From: JACCXG01 sp963834305
GTDB lineage: Bacteria > Acidobacteriota > Vicinamibacteria > Vicinamibacterales > 2-12-FULL-66-21
NCBI GenBank assembly: GCA_963834305.1
Contig: CAWIAX010000002.1
Span: 2,356,001-2,420,000 of the forward strand
Direction of reading: 5' to 3'
DNA: 64,000 bases
Under the pieces are notes generated by a model, which did no database searches, was not told the DNA's origin, and saw only the letters and a list, made by a program, of their open reading frames with translations. This document shows, piece by piece, positions 63,393 through 64,000 of this stretch; position 1 is the stretch's first letter, and every line of letters starts with the position of its first letter. The translations under genes and the position numbers were made by a program.

Positions 63393-64000
63393 TGTACATC
63401 CACATGCCCGATACCGCCGGTCGCCATCGTCCTGCCGGCGCTGGCCGCGTTCACCGCAGTGGTCGCTCTGCGGCAGGCCGCCCCGGCTTCGCCCGCCGCG
63501 AGGCCCTCGCCGCCGCAGGCTGCGCCGCGCATCCAGTTCAGCGACGCCACGCAGGCGGCCGGCATCCGGTTCCGGCACAACAACGGCGCGTTCGGCAGGA
63601 AGTACCTGCCCGAGACGATGGGCTCGGGCGGTCGCGTTCTTCGACGTCGACGGCGACGGGTGGCAGGACGTCCTGTTCGTGCAGTCGATGAACTGGCCCG
63701 GGCGGCCGAGCGGGCCGCGTCGATGCCGGCGCTCTACCGCAACAACGGCAACGGCACGTTCACCGACATCACCGCGCAGGCCGGGCCTCGCAGTCGAGAT
63801 GTACGGGCTCGGCGTCGCCGTCGCGGACTTCGACAACGACGGCGATGCCGACGTCTACCTCACGGCGTTCGGGCCGAACCGGCTGTTCCGCAACCGCGGC
63901 AACGGGCAGTTCGAGGACGTGACGACAGGCGCCGGCGTGGGCGATCCGGGCTTCTCGACGCAGCGCGCTGTGGTTCGACTACGACAGCGACGGTCGGCTC
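63392..64000 (+). CDS. FG-GAP/VCBS repeat protein of the CRTAC1 family, N-terminal part (frame broken)
   Basis: The frame starts at the ATG at 63392 (TGATG overlap with the cytochrome gene) and runs off the window. A signal segment, AIVLPALAAFTAVVALRQ, is followed by IQFSDATQAAGIRFRHNNGA, then repeated calcium-binding-type motifs: AFFDVDGDGWQDVLF, VADFDNDGDADVYLTAFG and WFDYDSDGRL. FG-GAP repeats form a beta-propeller, and the UnbV/ASPIC domain expected at the C-terminus lies beyond the edge. Breaks near 63418, 63630, 63705, 63785 and 63965. It is paired with the TPR cytochrome, as in many related genomes. Confidence 0.85.

Overview
The window comes from a very GC-rich bacterium. The gene content suits an Acidobacteriota member, most likely of the Vicinamibacteria type: a TonB-dependent receptor with a carboxypeptidase-like regulatory domain, a DUF3473-type polysaccharide deacetylase, a split methylmalonyl-CoA mutase, a multihaem cytochrome-TPR protein next to an FG-GAP/CRTAC1 protein, and a Tes-like radical SAM enzyme (Acidobacteriota are known for membrane-spanning iso-diabolic acids). 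The taxonomy is inferred from content; there is no rRNA here. No rRNA, tRNA, CRISPR array, insertion sequence or phage gene was seen.

Layout. 1-0.7 kb: end of a family 4 glycosyltransferase. 0.7-3.7 kb: a non-coding block with a four-helix-bundle gene, 7-bp tandem repeats and a mosaic of longer dispersed repeats, including a 152-bp element with inverted ends. 3.7-8.2 kb: an NtrC-type regulator and its PDZ/GAF/PAS histidine kinase. 8.3-11.4 kb: a TonB-dependent receptor and a secreted partner. 11.5-15.6 kb: a cyclase-family hydrolase, glgC, eno and gpmA. 15.6-23.8 kb: accessory genes, including a flavin halogenase-like protein with many frame breaks, a membrane protein with a TIR-like tail, a quinone-reductase-like dehydrogenase, alpha/beta hydrolases (one a remnant) and a DUF1326 protein.

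23.8-45.2 kb is the most interesting region, an aryl-polyene/xanthomonadin-like biosynthetic locus. It holds a ketosynthase, a chain-length-factor-like ketosynthase lacking all catalytic residues, an acyl carrier protein, a ketoreductase, a hotdog dehydratase and an AMP-ligase. It also holds a chorismatase that could make a hydroxybenzoate starter, a LolA-like carrier, an MMPL exporter, a family 2 glycosyltransferase and an LpxL-like acyltransferase. Less usual members are a cobalamin-type radical SAM protein, a PHP hydrolase, a polysaccharide deacetylase, a DUF2062-methyltransferase fusion and a roughly 1000-residue secreted/outer-membrane protein. Next to it (45.3 kb) is a radical SAM protein of the kind proposed to join lipid tails into membrane-spanning lipids.

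47.2-51.4 kb: a small hypothetical gene, methylmalonyl-CoA mutase and two oligopeptide ABC ATPases. 51.4-59.0 kb (minus strand): a LolD/MacB-like ATPase, then an MSHA/type II secretion-like set (secretin, ExeA-like ATPase, TPR protein, PilM/GspB-like fusion) with acetyl-CoA synthetase between them. 59.2-64 kb: an outer-membrane protein, the multihaem cytochrome-TPR protein and the start of a CRTAC1-like protein.

Many genes are broken by single-base indels although their protein sequence is well conserved on both sides. The breaks cluster in patches and the ones I could resolve are +1 events, so I read them mainly as sequence errors and describe the genes as if intact. Coordinates of broken genes span the whole gene.
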